From contig CP060220.1 of assembly GCA_023898385.1 (NCBI GenBank), positions 1,240,001 to 1,304,000 on the forward strand: DNA of 64,000 bases. Reading direction: 5' to 3'. The notes under the pieces were generated by a model. It searched no databases. It was given only the letters and a program-made list of their open reading frames with translations, and had not been told where the DNA came from. Below are positions 25,657 through 34,958 of this stretch, piece after piece (the first letter of the stretch is position 1; the number at the start of each line of letters is the position of its first letter). The position numbers were made by a program, and so were the translations under genes. This stretch comes from Pseudobdellovibrionaceae bacterium (GTDB lineage Bacteria; Bdellovibrionota; Bdellovibrionia; Bdellovibrionales; UBA1609).

Positions 25657-25978
25657 CCAGGCCCTAAATCGGGTCACAGGGCGTCAAGATGGCGACATCC
25701 AAGGAGAGCGGCGATGCCAGCATCACGATGTGCATGGCGCATTGATTTGATGTAGAGACAACAGAGGTTGTCGAACAGCAAATCAATGAACTCAAGTTCG
25801 AGCGCTGGTGCGTCCGTGCCAATTGCACGGCGCAGAAGGGTTCGAACATTCCTTATATGGGGTTGCGGCACGAAAGTGACGCAATCCGAAGACGACATGC
25901 GGCCACTCGTGCCGCTGGCATCGCCGCGCTCCTTGGATGTCGCCACCTTGACGCCCTGTGACCCGATTTAGGACCTGG
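25657..25978. mobile_element. MITE-like element with 64-bp terminal inverted repeats
   Basis: The arms 25657-25720 and 25915-25978 are reverse complements over 64 bases with three mismatches; both ends begin CCAGG(C/T)CCTAAATCGGGTCA when read inward. The 194-bp interior has no convincing gene, only short overlapping frames on both strands caused by the palindrome. The DNA is more GC-rich than its flanks. I see no clear target-site duplication. It could be a non-autonomous transposon moved by a transposase elsewhere, or a large RNA hairpin if transcribed. Confidence 0.72.
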
Positions 25979-26088
25979 TACCGAAAAGCTCAACCTATTG
26001 GCCCCTTTTTCCGATCAAGAGCGCGAAGGGGACTGCTTTAAATTTCAAGAGACCCCGTTACGGCAAAAAACCGTTGAAAGGTTAAACT

Positions 26089-26985
26089 TTGAGTTTTTAC
26101 TTAAGGCACTTATTTATTTTTGTAGCCAGTGTGGCCATCCCGTTCAGTATTATGGCTGAAGCGAGCGAGGTGCGGCCCTTGCGATCTGCTGGCACTGATG
26201 CCACGCGGAGCCCCGATAGTGAAGCTGAAGGGGGGAGGCCCTTACGGTCCATTGCCACTGAAGATTTGCTGCCTCAATGGACGCCCGCCCCCGTGTTTCC
26301 TGCTTTTGAGAAAACCATACCCGCACCGCCAACACCAATTCCATCAAGACAGCGTCGTTTGTTCACAGACAAGCTCATGACCGAGATACAAGAGCGACAC
26401 GAAGAATTTTTTGGACACAGCTCCACCACTCACCTGAACTTGGAATTTCCTGATTACAGTGATTTTGAATTTGGACATGAAAGTCGCCTTTATCACGGTC
26501 GCTTTATTTACGAAAATGAACGCACCCAAGAGTTTGGCACTTACTTGGCGCGACGAGTGGTGGAGTATGAGGCCGATATATTTCTACAAAGCCAATCTCA
26601 CTTGCGCCCCATTTATAGAATCAAACGAGAAGCCACAAAAGTGGAAATGCAACTCACTGAAGATGTAGGCATCAAAGCTCAGTACTCAGTAGCCGGTCAT
26701 TTTATTGTTCTCGACGTGGTAAACCCTTGGGTTACATCTTATGTTACCTGGGAGTTTACCGTCAGTGAGATTTCTGAAATCCTTTACACTGTCAAAAAAC
26801 CCCTTCCCAACAACTATTCAGCAGAGCTAAAGGTGAAGCAAAAAGACGGAATTTTCGCTCTTGTTGGGAAAAAGGCCTTTTCTTCAAACCTTGAGGGCGT
26901 GTTGACCGCATCCACTTACTTTGAGCCCACAGGAACAACTGAAAGGGATCGGGTTCTACTTACCGGGATAAATTGGATTTTTTAA
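26089..26985 (+). CDS. Secreted protein of unknown function
   Basis: Not recognised. The TTG at 26089 has an AAAGG site. An N-terminal signal peptide (HLFIFVASVAIPFSIMAEASE) suggests export. The next 60 residues are low-complexity and contain a short internal repeat (RPLRSAGTDATRS / RPLRSIATED), then a proline-rich linker. From about residue 110 the sequence alternates as beta strands (LNLEFPDYSDFEFGHESRLYHGRF) and closes with DRVLLTGINWIF. The terminal aromatic residue and strand pattern could fit an outer-membrane barrel of roughly eight strands. The last 26 bases overlap a small minus-strand gene. Confidence 0.65.
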   Translation: MSFYLRHLFIFVASVAIPFSIMAEASEVRPLRSAGTDATRSPDSEAEGGRPLRSIATEDLLPQWTPAPVFPAFEKTIPAPPTPIPSRQRRLFTDKLMTEIQERHEEFFGHSSTTHLNLEFPDYSDFEFGHESRLYHGRFIYENERTQEFGTYLARRVVEYEADIFLQSQSHLRPIYRIKREATKVEMQLTEDVGIKAQYSVAGHFIVLDVVNPWVTSYVTWEFTVSEISEILYTVKKPLPNNYSAELKVKQKDGIFALVGKKAFSSNLEGVLTASTYFEPTGTTERDRVLLTGINWIF

Positions 26986-27136
26986 ACACGCGGTAAAACT
27001 TACGTCGATATCGTCGATCCCGCTGATAGGATTTATAGGCAATCACCAATACCAGGGTCAAAAAAGCCAGCAAAAATACCAGACTTCCCAACCCAGCCGC
27101 ATCACCAATTTCTTTAGGAAAACTATCTAAAATCAT
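26960..27136 (-). CDS. Small single-span membrane protein (58 residues)
   Basis: An ATG at 27136 opens a 58-codon frame: a short N-terminus (MILDSFPKEIGDAAG), one hydrophobic helix (LGSLVFLLAFLTLVLVIAYK) and a strongly basic cytoplasmic tail (RDRRYRRKFYRVFKK). The positive-inside charge supports a real membrane protein. The layout resembles CcoQ-type subunits of cbb3 oxidases, but no other oxidase gene is near, so I leave it unnamed. The 3' end overlaps the converging secreted-protein gene by 26 bases. The ribosome binding site is weak. Confidence 0.5.
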   Translation of the reverse strand: MILDSFPKEIGDAAGLGSLVFLLAFLTLVLVIAYKSYQRDRRYRRKFYRVFKKSNLSR

Positions 27137-27298
27137 TAACCTACACCAATAACAAAAATCTTATGTAACACCTTTTCATCACTAATGATGCAAAAAGTCA
27201 AGGTCGATTGTAGCGCAAAAAAAAAACATTCAAGGCCGGGCAAATTTTCACCGATAGGAACTGTGAGTGGAACGAATCATATGAAGGGGCACTAAACC

Positions 27299-27988
27299 AT
27301 GTCTATGCTGAGTCGATACAAAAAAGCGGGGGGCTTTGTCCAATTACTAAACCTGATTGAGACCCGCGGGCCAGAAAAGAGAGAAAAGTTCTTACAGATC
27401 ATCGAAGAAGAAAGCCCCTACTGGGCCGAAGCCATTCGAGAAAAGCTTCTCTCCATCGACCGAATAATGACTTGGGATGAAAACACGCTGGGTGAAATTG
27501 CCGTACGACTGCCCGAACTAACTTTGGCTACTTTTTTACATGGCATACAAGAAGAACACCGCGAGAAAATTTTGTCCACGTTCACCCATACCCAGCGCAG
27601 GCATATTGATGATTTTTTCGATTCCAAAACCCCAAGCGCTGGGGAGATCAATGCCACGTTGGTTAAGCTCCTCGAGCTCACACGACACATGATCACTGAG
27701 GGCGAAATCAAGCTCGACCGAGTAGACCCAGGCCTTGCCATTCATGAAGACATTGAAGAAGAACTAATCAAAAAAGACAACGAAGCAAAAAAAGGCGATG
27801 AAGACACGGCTCACTTAGCCAGTATAGATTTGCCTGATGTGGCCTCTGGCCAGAGTGGACCAGGCAACACTATTGATTTGACGAAAATCAAACAAAAGCT
27901 GACTCAGCTAAGTAAAGAAAACCACACGCTTAAGCAAGAAAACCGAGTGCTCCAAGAAAAGATCGCGCAAATTCGAAAAATTGTTTAG
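27299..27988 (+). CDS. FliG-like / MgtE-N-like helical protein with C-terminal coiled coil
   Basis: The first 130 residues form repeated armadillo-like helix pairs with the FliG pattern (RGPEKREKFLQIIEEESPYWAEAIREKLL, TFLHGIQEEHREKILSTFTHTQRRHIDDFF), as in flagellar switch protein FliG middle/C domains. A charged linker and a C-terminal coiled coil (ENHTLKQENRVLQEKIAQIRKI) follow. It is about 100 residues shorter than true FliG and lacks its N-terminal FliF-binding domain, so it is probably a FliG paralogue rather than the rotor subunit itself. The gene stands alone, convergent with the hybrid kinase 6 bases away. Confidence 0.65.
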   Translation: MSMLSRYKKAGGFVQLLNLIETRGPEKREKFLQIIEEESPYWAEAIREKLLSIDRIMTWDENTLGEIAVRLPELTLATFLHGIQEEHREKILSTFTHTQRRHIDDFFDSKTPSAGEINATLVKLLELTRHMITEGEIKLDRVDPGLAIHEDIEEELIKKDNEAKKGDEDTAHLASIDLPDVASGQSGPGNTIDLTKIKQKLTQLSKENHTLKQENRVLQEKIAQIRKIV

Positions 27989-27994
27989 ATGACC

Positions 27995-30900
27995 CTAAAC
28001 ACCCGGCAGGGCATCTAATGGATCGGGACCTTCTGCGTTCCGACTAGAAAGTCCCGTATGAATCCGGCGCGACAAGCTCCATAGAGATTTAATTCGGCTT
28101 GCGATACCCTCCTCATCTATGCGGTCACTTTGAATCCCCTCACTGCAGAATACTTCAATTTCAGAGGCCAATTGACTGACTAGAGGATACCCATAACCAC
28201 TACCGGCACCTTTAAGCTGATGCGCCACTGACTTGAGCTCCAACCAGTCATGGTTCAATAAAGCTTTATCCAAAGCATTCAGCCGTTTCGGAAGATTGGA
28301 AACAAATTTCGGCAAGATGGTCGAAATCACTTCATCTTCAGAATATTCTGACAGCAAGGGCTCTGCTGGATTTGATGGCATTAAAACGCCTCCTCCTGAA
28401 GATGCATTTAGTCCATTGTCTTTCGAGACAACAGTCAAGGGATAGGATGACGTTCGGCGCTCTTTGCGCACATGTTTTGCTATGGTTTTTGCGAGATTCA
28501 TGGGTTTGACAGGTTTACTCAAGTAGTCAGTAAATCCCAGTTGCAGACACCGCCCTTTTTCTCCTTCCATAGCATGAGCGGTCAGCGCGATGATGGGCAG
28601 GTGGCAGTGGGCGGACCGCAGCATTTTTGTGGCATCATAACCATTGATCACTGGCATTTGAATATCCATTAGGATCACATCAAAATCTGCTTCTAAATCC
28701 AGTGCTTTTGATACAGCTTCGCCACCGTTGCTGGCCACATCCACCTCTGCCCCTTCACGCTCCAGAATCGCTCGCATCAAGGCTTGGTTATCTTCGAAAT
28801 CTTCTGCAAGCAACACGCGAACATCTGTCAATAAGCGCCCTGGAGAAGGGGCTTTTGGACTTGATGATGGTACCGCAGCCACATGTTCTATGGGACTCGC
28901 GAGAGATTCCACGCGAAGTGTGGTTGTGCGAGCTCCGGGATCTAACACCAATGAGAAGGTCGTACCCCGTCCTGGTCGACTCTCTTTGAGGTAGAGATCG
29001 CCACCCAGGTGTCTGGCTAGCCTTCGGCTGAGAGCTAATCCTAACCCGGTTCCACCATATTTACGCGATATCGAACTGTCAGCCTGAGTGAAGGGTTCGA
29101 AAAGCTTTTTTTGTTGGCTCAGGGTCATTCCAACACCCGTATCTGATACTTCAAAATAGACAAAGGGATATTTTCTGGCGCCACCAGCATCATCTAAACG
29201 CACCAATATTCTAATCTCACCTTCATCTGTAAATTTGATGGAATTGCTGATGACGTTGGCCAAAATCTGCTTGAGTCGAACTGAATCGGTGTGAATGAAC
29301 GTCGGAATCTCACCTTCAATATCGAGCTTTATATTTAAATCCTTATCCCGGGCTTTTAAGCTAAGTTCTGCGATCAGTCCCTTTAAGAAATCCGGAAAAT
29401 CAAGCTTTCGCATATCTATAAACAGATATCCTGATTCCACTTTTGACAGATCTAAAATGTCATTGATCAAAGCCAATAAATTCTGGCCGTTTCTGCGAAT
29501 AATATCTATGTACTTGTTGCGTTTTTCATCCATTAACTCTGGATCTAACAGCAAGTCAGAATAGCCAAGCAACACACCCAATGGAGTTCGAATCTCATGG
29601 CTCATGGTCGCAAGAAACGTGGTCTTTGCCTTATTTGCTGTATCAGCGGATTCTTTTAGTCGAATCAATTCTTCTTCATATCTTTTAGATTCTGTAATAT
29701 CGCGGGCAATGCCAGAATAATATTCCACCTGGCCCGCTGCATTTTTATGGGCCAAAATCAATTGGGATACTGCTACTTCTCGCCCTCGCCGACTGAGCAG
29801 CGCCATCTCACCGTGCCAGACACCTTCTCGCTGAGCCTTTGGCAATGCCTCTTCATCTAAAATGTTACAGGCCCATTTGGGATAAATGTCGGCAACGGAA
29901 AGATCCGACAGCTCATGTGAGTCCTCAAGATCGAGCAGATCTCGTCCAGCTTTGTTGATAAACATACATCGGCCCCTCTCATCCATGAGAAACACCACGT
30001 CTGTGGTGGCCTGAAGGATGGCCGCCATTCGGTTTTTCATTTCAATAACGCTGCTTTTGCTTTCTTTTTCTTGGCTCAAGGCTTCCATAGTTGCCGTCAA
30101 CTCTTGCGTTCGTTCGTCCACAGCCACTTCAAGACTGGCATATGCCGTCTTCAGATCTTCTTCGGCCCGTTTTCTAACATCAATATCAAGCCAGTACCCA
30201 ACCATCTCTACCGGTTGACCATTTTCATCGTGCACCACTCGTAAACTGTCACGCATCCATCTGTATGATCCGTCTTTGTATTTGTATCGATACTCGTCTG
30301 TGTGCTCTCCCTTATCAAATAAAGTCTTCAGCCCCCCTTTCACTCGCAACAAATCATCAGGGTGCACTCGAGACTCCCAAAAATCGGGGTCATTCAAAAA
30401 GTCATTGGCATCATATCCCATAATGTCTTTAATATTGGGGCTAATAAACGCGGGCTTAATGGTTTTACCTACGCTCAAAGTGTAAATCACGGCTGGACTA
30501 TTGGTAATCAGGTATCGAAATCTCTCATCAGAAGAGCGCAGCGCCCGTTCTTGCTTTTTGATGTCCGTTCGATCAAGCACAAAGGCAACGCCCTTTGTTT
30601 GTGCAGCATCAATAAACCGCGCTCCAGCCACCACATCAAAAAAACTACCGTCAGCCCGACGGCAAATCTGTTCACAGGGATTAAGTTGCCCATCATTCAT
30701 CTGCAGCTTAAGATCTTCTATTGACTCAATCCAAATGAGATTGGGCCAAGATACTCCTCCTGCCAATAGATCATCTCGTGTGAATCCGAACATCTCAAGA
30801 AAGCTATCATTGGCATCCAACACCTTTCCGTCAGCGGACCATACACAAGAGCCAATAATATTGGCGTCTATTAATTGCCGCGAAAGCTCCACGCTCTCTC

Positions 30901-32224
30901 GAAGGTCTTTTTCTACTCGCTTTAGATCTGTGATGTCATGACCCACCGACTGGAATTCAATCACCTCACCCATCTCATTGGTGATCGCCGTGTCAGTCCA
31001 CTGTTGCCAGCCCAGATGGCCGTCAGGATAAGTCACCTGGTGCTCAGCCGTTCTCTGCCCCGGATTGATTTTTAACTGCTCAATTAATCGCCTGAGGCCC
31101 GGCCGATCTTTTTTAGGAATAAGTTCAATGACGTTTGAGCCAATCAATTCTTCCCGGGATTTCGAGAAAAATCGGCAAAACGCATCATTCACGTAAGTAA
31201 TATGTGCTTCGGGGCTATATCGACAAATAAGCTGTTGCTGTGCTTCTAAGATGGTTCGATAGCGTTCTTCAAGTAGACTCATCCTTTGCTCGAGGCGACG
31301 CCGGGCCGTCATGGCAATGACCACTGCCAGTGACATCATACACACCATCAACAAAAACACCTGTAAACCCAATGAGCTTTCCACTGGATTGAGAGAGTTG
31401 TCTAAGACCGCATGCACGCCAGTGAGTTGATCAACCACAGCCACAAGCACCACAAGAGCTAGTCCTGTAGTACCTCCTCGCTCACCAAAGCGAAAGATTG
31501 ACCAGAGAACCAAGGGCACCAACAGGTAAGGCCAGCTCAAGTCGGCCAATAACCAGTCACTCACAACCCATGCCGATACCAAGAAAAATACCAACAGAAG
31601 GATCATGGCTTCAACAAGGCCCCAGCGCCGCCACTCCGAGCGTTTGGCTTGGCTCCAAACTAGAACCAGAGGAGTAAACACCAATATACCCAAGCTGGTC
31701 CCAAATGTTCTCGATACAACGGATATCAAAAAAGAATCTGGCAAAAACTGGGGATTCAACGCAGCCACCTTCAATGTCCCCGTATAGATGGCCCAAACAA
31801 CACTCACGCCCAATGTAAACAGCAACAGCCTAGAGTACTCACGCAAGCTGGTGATCAATTCCCTGGCTGCCGTGGCCCCAAATTGATGACCCAGCCAAGA
31901 GATAATGCCCGTAAAGCCCACAGCCCATAAAAGTGATACCGAACCAATTAACCACCAAACAGCATCTGAGTTGGCCCAATAAAAAAAGTACGCAGCACTG
32001 ACAAAGCTACCCAGGAAAAGTCCCAAAATCACTCGACGCCCAAATAACAACGACGCAGCTAATGCCATCCCAAAACCCGGATAAATGGCCGACGAACCCA
32101 CATTGGGCATATACAAATAGGTACAAAGATAACCCGACAACCCCAAAGCTAAAGCTAAAAACAAATTAATTTGAAGATTCACCCGAATTGAACTTATCGA
32201 TAGAGATTTAAGAAATCGACTCAA
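27995..32224 (-). CDS. MASE1 / multi-PAS hybrid sensor histidine kinase with REC and Hpt domains
   Basis: This 1409-residue protein has the order MASE1 membrane sensor (about residues 15-310, eight or so helices), four PAS/PAC modules (about 320-440, 445-565, 570-690, 745-865), HisKA with phosphoacceptor in ATMSHEIRTPLG (about 871), HATPase_c (NVISNSIKFTDEG, DTGVGMTLSQ, GGTGLGLALS), a receiver (LLAEDFEDNQ, phosphorylated Asp in DVILMDIQMP, about 1186) and a C-terminal Hpt with the histidine in VAHQLKGAGSGYG (about 1335). It can run a complete His-Asp-His relay, passing phosphate to an unlinked response regulator. It starts at TTG after GGGGGC. No regulator gene is adjacent. Confidence 0.93.
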   Translation of the reverse strand: MSRFLKSLSISSIRVNLQINLFLALALGLSGYLCTYLYMPNVGSSAIYPGFGMALAASLLFGRRVILGLFLGSFVSAAYFFYWANSDAVWWLIGSVSLLWAVGFTGIISWLGHQFGATAARELITSLREYSRLLLFTLGVSVVWAIYTGTLKVAALNPQFLPDSFLISVVSRTFGTSLGILVFTPLVLVWSQAKRSEWRRWGLVEAMILLLVFFLVSAWVVSDWLLADLSWPYLLVPLVLWSIFRFGERGGTTGLALVVLVAVVDQLTGVHAVLDNSLNPVESSLGLQVFLLMVCMMSLAVVIAMTARRRLEQRMSLLEERYRTILEAQQQLICRYSPEAHITYVNDAFCRFFSKSREELIGSNVIELIPKKDRPGLRRLIEQLKINPGQRTAEHQVTYPDGHLGWQQWTDTAITNEMGEVIEFQSVGHDITDLKRVEKDLRESVELSRQLIDANIIGSCVWSADGKVLDANDSFLEMFGFTRDDLLAGGVSWPNLIWIESIEDLKLQMNDGQLNPCEQICRRADGSFFDVVAGARFIDAAQTKGVAFVLDRTDIKKQERALRSSDERFRYLITNSPAVIYTLSVGKTIKPAFISPNIKDIMGYDANDFLNDPDFWESRVHPDDLLRVKGGLKTLFDKGEHTDEYRYKYKDGSYRWMRDSLRVVHDENGQPVEMVGYWLDIDVRKRAEEDLKTAYASLEVAVDERTQELTATMEALSQEKESKSSVIEMKNRMAAILQATTDVVFLMDERGRCMFINKAGRDLLDLEDSHELSDLSVADIYPKWACNILDEEALPKAQREGVWHGEMALLSRRGREVAVSQLILAHKNAAGQVEYYSGIARDITESKRYEEELIRLKESADTANKAKTTFLATMSHEIRTPLGVLLGYSDLLLDPELMDEKRNKYIDIIRRNGQNLLALINDILDLSKVESGYLFIDMRKLDFPDFLKGLIAELSLKARDKDLNIKLDIEGEIPTFIHTDSVRLKQILANVISNSIKFTDEGEIRILVRLDDAGGARKYPFVYFEVSDTGVGMTLSQQKKLFEPFTQADSSISRKYGGTGLGLALSRRLARHLGGDLYLKESRPGRGTTFSLVLDPGARTTTLRVESLASPIEHVAAVPSSSPKAPSPGRLLTDVRVLLAEDFEDNQALMRAILEREGAEVDVASNGGEAVSKALDLEADFDVILMDIQMPVINGYDATKMLRSAHCHLPIIALTAHAMEGEKGRCLQLGFTDYLSKPVKPMNLAKTIAKHVRKERRTSSYPLTVVSKDNGLNASSGGGVLMPSNPAEPLLSEYSEDEVISTILPKFVSNLPKRLNALDKALLNHDWLELKSVAHQLKGAGSGYGYPLVSQLASEIEVFCSEGIQSDRIDEEGIASRIKSLWSLSRRIHTGLSSRNAEGPDPLDALPGV

Positions 32225-32564
32225 TTTAGCCCCCGACTAGAAAAACGCATTTCTATGGATGAACCCAAGTGCAAACCCCAGTCCAACTGCGGGTGACAAG
32301 GAACACGGCTGGGACATCGGCTCTATCGTTTAACTTGTATCTGAATATGAAGAATGTTCACTTTCAGAACCGCACCGAAGCCAAACACACTCTCCCCTTC
32401 TGCAACACCCAGATACACCATGTAACACCCTGAACCAGCACGGGGCGATCAAGAGGCTTTCCTTTCGCCCACAGGTTTTTTTGCACTGGCAAAAAGATTG
32501 CCTCTCAAAGGTGGTGATGTATAAAACCAAGTACTACTTGTTGATTGCTTAAAAAGGTCGTCAA
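32225..32564. other. Intergenic region without recognised content
   Basis: This 340-base gap separates the divergent hybrid-kinase and secreted-helical-protein genes and must hold both promoters. I see no RNA gene, convincing hairpin or conserved small frame in it; the short minus-strand frames lack ribosome binding sites. Confidence 0.6.
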
Positions 32565-33536
32565 ATGGAACGTGTGTTGCAGACCAAAAAAATCTGGGTG
32601 CCCCGGGTAAGAGACCTCTTTGTATTTTTGGCATTACTCTTACCACTTAAAACTCATGGCACTCCGATCCCGAGTCCGAAGGAGATCATCTGTTCGGCTC
32701 TGTTGAGCGGAGATGAGTCTCCTGAGCGAGCTCGATTCTTGAATGCCTACGAAGAACTCTTTCCGCAAATTAATGAATACAATCGAATTTTGCAGAATCA
32801 ACGATATCTCACCTATGAACTCGCCGTCGCCTCTGTGGCCGCCCGCCCAAAAAACTGGATGGCGATGCTATCCCGAATTTCAGATAAAAATCCAAATATC
32901 AAAAAATTAAAAAATCGCATTCATCGAAGCGCCCAACTCCTTGAGCGGGCGCGGCCATTTGTAAACTCTACGGAACAGCAAATTCAAAACATCGTGTCGA
33001 CCTGGCTGATGGAGGATGTTCCGGACTTTCGATCAAACCACTGGAATATCAAACACCTCTCCTACCTCAGCGAAAAAACATTGGCACTTTCTGAAAAATT
33101 GAATCGTGTCTCTAAACACGCCTCCAATGTCTTAAAAAAAATGCCATTGATGAACTTACCTGAGATTCGCCTTTCTGAGGAACATCAGGAACGCCTATCT
33201 ACAACCCAATCTCATTTTGTTCGGCTGTTAACCATTGCAGAAAAAAAAGGGGCCCACAATATCGAGACTGAAGAACTAGTCGAGTATTTGGAGCAAACCC
33301 TATGGAGCCTCGAAGGGCTCAGCGAAGAACTCATGCTCGGGGTGAGAACTAATTCTCCGGGAGAGTCCTATAGCCGGATTCGAAGCGTCACCATTGGCCT
33401 GCAGTTTTTACAACAACAAGCCGATCAGCTTCTGGGTGAATTAAACCAATCCATTGAAAAACTAAACCAAAAGCAACAGAAATTTCTGTGTGCCACCCTA
33501 GAGCTGTGCGCTGATTACGCTCCTTCATTGAAATAA
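32565..33536 (+). CDS. Secreted alpha-helical protein of unknown function
   Basis: Not recognised. The ATG at 32565 follows AAAAAGG. A signal peptide (LFVFLALLLPLKTHGTPIPS) precedes about 295 residues that are almost all helical, with heptad-like stretches (EKLNRVSKHASNVLKKMPLM, GLQFLQQQADQLLGELNQSIEKLNQKQQKF). Four cysteines near the ends (IICSALL; FLCATLELCADY) may be paired. It is likely a periplasmic coiled-coil protein. It lies 49 bases before the thioredoxin-like gene but that gene has its own GGAGG site; a shared transcript is possible. Confidence 0.65.
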   Translation: MERVLQTKKIWVPRVRDLFVFLALLLPLKTHGTPIPSPKEIICSALLSGDESPERARFLNAYEELFPQINEYNRILQNQRYLTYELAVASVAARPKNWMAMLSRISDKNPNIKKLKNRIHRSAQLLERARPFVNSTEQQIQNIVSTWLMEDVPDFRSNHWNIKHLSYLSEKTLALSEKLNRVSKHASNVLKKMPLMNLPEIRLSEEHQERLSTTQSHFVRLLTIAEKKGAHNIETEELVEYLEQTLWSLEGLSEELMLGVRTNSPGESYSRIRSVTIGLQFLQQQADQLLGELNQSIEKLNQKQQKFLCATLELCADYAPSLK

Positions 33537-33585
33537 CAGCCATTATCGTTTAGGCTCAACCCTTCACATACAATGGAGGTTTCGT

Positions 33586-34389
33586 TTGAGCTTTAGTCAC
33601 GATGTTACCAGCCAAAACTTTGACCAACTGGTTATTGAAAAATCTTTTGAAACACCTGTTTTAGTGGATTTTTGGGCCGAATGGTGTGCGCCCTGCAGGA
33701 TGCTCAAACCCACTCTTGAAAAACTCGCCGAAGACTACCAAGGTGGGTTTATTCTGGCCAAGGTCAACACCGAGGACAATCCCAGCCTGGCTCAAAAATT
33801 TCAAATACGAGGCATTCCCGATGTGCGTCTTTTTAAAGATGGCAAAGTGGTTGATAGCTTCTCGGGTGTTCAAGGGGAGGCGGCCATTAGAGCTCTCCTC
33901 GATGCGTATGTGTCTTCACCCGTTGATGAATTTATAACCGCAGCTAAATCCAATAAGGATGTGTTGGCTGCCTTGCTAAAGGGTTATGCTGTACACAAAG
34001 AAAATAGTAAATTTTTGTTATCTTTGGCTCAGGAACAACTTCGCCAAAATCAACTGCATGAAGCTATTAACACTTCCCGCCTTATTCCGGCCCATGATGA
34101 TCTCTACCAGGATGCCAAAGATGTGGAAGTGCTAGCTGACTTTTTGAGTTCCACTCAGAGTTTAGAGAAAGGCACTCAAGCCAGTGCCCATTTCAAAGAA
34201 GCGGCAGCGGCCTACGAACGCGGTCAAATTGACGCGGCCATGGACAGCATCTTGGACCATATGAAGCAAGAAGGTGGGCAAACGGCCCCACAGGCCCGCA
34301 ATGCCATGCTGGCACTCCTTAGGCAGTGTTCAGATCCCGTTAAAACGCGAAAATACCGCCAACAATTTGCAGCTATTATTAATTCCTGA
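33586..34389 (+). CDS. Thioredoxin-domain co-chaperone (CnoX/YbbN-like)
   Basis: Residues 1-108 are a thioredoxin domain with the active site FWAEWCAPCRMLKPTL and the cis-proline loop RGIPDVRLF. The C-terminal 155 residues are TPR-like helices (LLSLAQEQLRQNQLHEAINTSRLI, AAAAYERGQIDAAMDSILDHM), the architecture of CnoX/YbbN, a holdase that protects client proteins from oxidation and passes them to DnaK or GroEL. The redox CxxC is intact, unlike E. coli YbbN (SxxC). The TTG start is seven bases after GGAGG. It is followed directly by the RNase P RNA gene. Confidence 0.88.
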   Translation: MSFSHDVTSQNFDQLVIEKSFETPVLVDFWAEWCAPCRMLKPTLEKLAEDYQGGFILAKVNTEDNPSLAQKFQIRGIPDVRLFKDGKVVDSFSGVQGEAAIRALLDAYVSSPVDEFITAAKSNKDVLAALLKGYAVHKENSKFLLSLAQEQLRQNQLHEAINTSRLIPAHDDLYQDAKDVEVLADFLSSTQSLEKGTQASAHFKEAAAAYERGQIDAAMDSILDHMKQEGGQTAPQARNAMLALLRQCSDPVKTRKYRQQFAAIINS

Positions 34390-34409
34390 TCTATGTTAAA
34401 GATTGCCCG

Positions 34410-34772
34410 TTAGCAATGGCAGGCAATCGCCTGATCTCTCGGGATCAGGAGGAAAGTCCGGACTCCGCATGGCAACACAGGGGGTAACGCCCCTCCACCG
34501 TAAGGTGAGGACCAGTGGAACAGAAAGAATGTCCAGAGCTATGATCCTTTAGCCGGGAACGGGAGGCTTTAGGGGAGCTGCTGGAGTGAAAACAGCTAAA
34601 CTCTGTGTGGAGCAAGATCAAATAGGAAAGTGCTTGAGTGCGGCCAGCACAAGCTTTCGGGTAGATCGCTAAAGACATCAGGCAACTGAGGTCGTAGAGG
34701 AATGATTGCCCCAATCTCAAGATTCTCCAGGGCTTGAGATTGAGACAGAATCCGGCTTACAGCCACTGCTAA
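34410..34772 (+). ncRNA. rnpB: RNase P RNA (bacterial class A)
   Basis: The conserved core is unmistakable: GAGGAAAGTCCGGACTCC near the 5' side, ACAGAAAGAATG, AGGGTGAAA-like GGAGTGAAAACAGC, and the 3' strand GACAGAATCCGGCTTACAG. Helix P1 pairs TTAGCAATGGC (34410-34420) with GCCACTGCTAA (34762-34772), which sets the ends. RNase P RNA is the catalytic subunit that removes 5' leaders from pre-tRNAs. The gene is on the plus strand, about 20 bases after the thioredoxin-like gene, with a terminator just downstream. Confidence 0.97.
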
Positions 34773-34785
34773 TATACTGGTTTTG

Positions 34786-34822
34786 TGGGGGCTTGTTCAA
34801 AAGGCAGGCCCCCATCTTTTTT
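34786..34822 (+). terminator. Rho-independent terminator of rnpB
   Basis: TGGGGGC (34786-34792) pairs with GCCCCCA (34808-34814) and is followed by TCTTTTTT. Confidence 0.88.
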
Positions 34823-34958
34823 GTGAATGGTCACCTTCAGACTTATTTCGATTCATTAAAATAAAGATTTTATCGCTGTCTGTCTAAACGAACTCTCTGT
34901 GGAAAACCGGCTGACAAGCTTAAGCCCCAAATCCCCACGAAGGCATCAAGGCTATATA

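Noticed and set aside
25674..25946. A 90-residue minus-strand protein inside the MITE-like element
   Set aside because: Its ends are made of the inverted repeat, the reverse strand gives a similar frame, and there is no start signal or recognisable fold.
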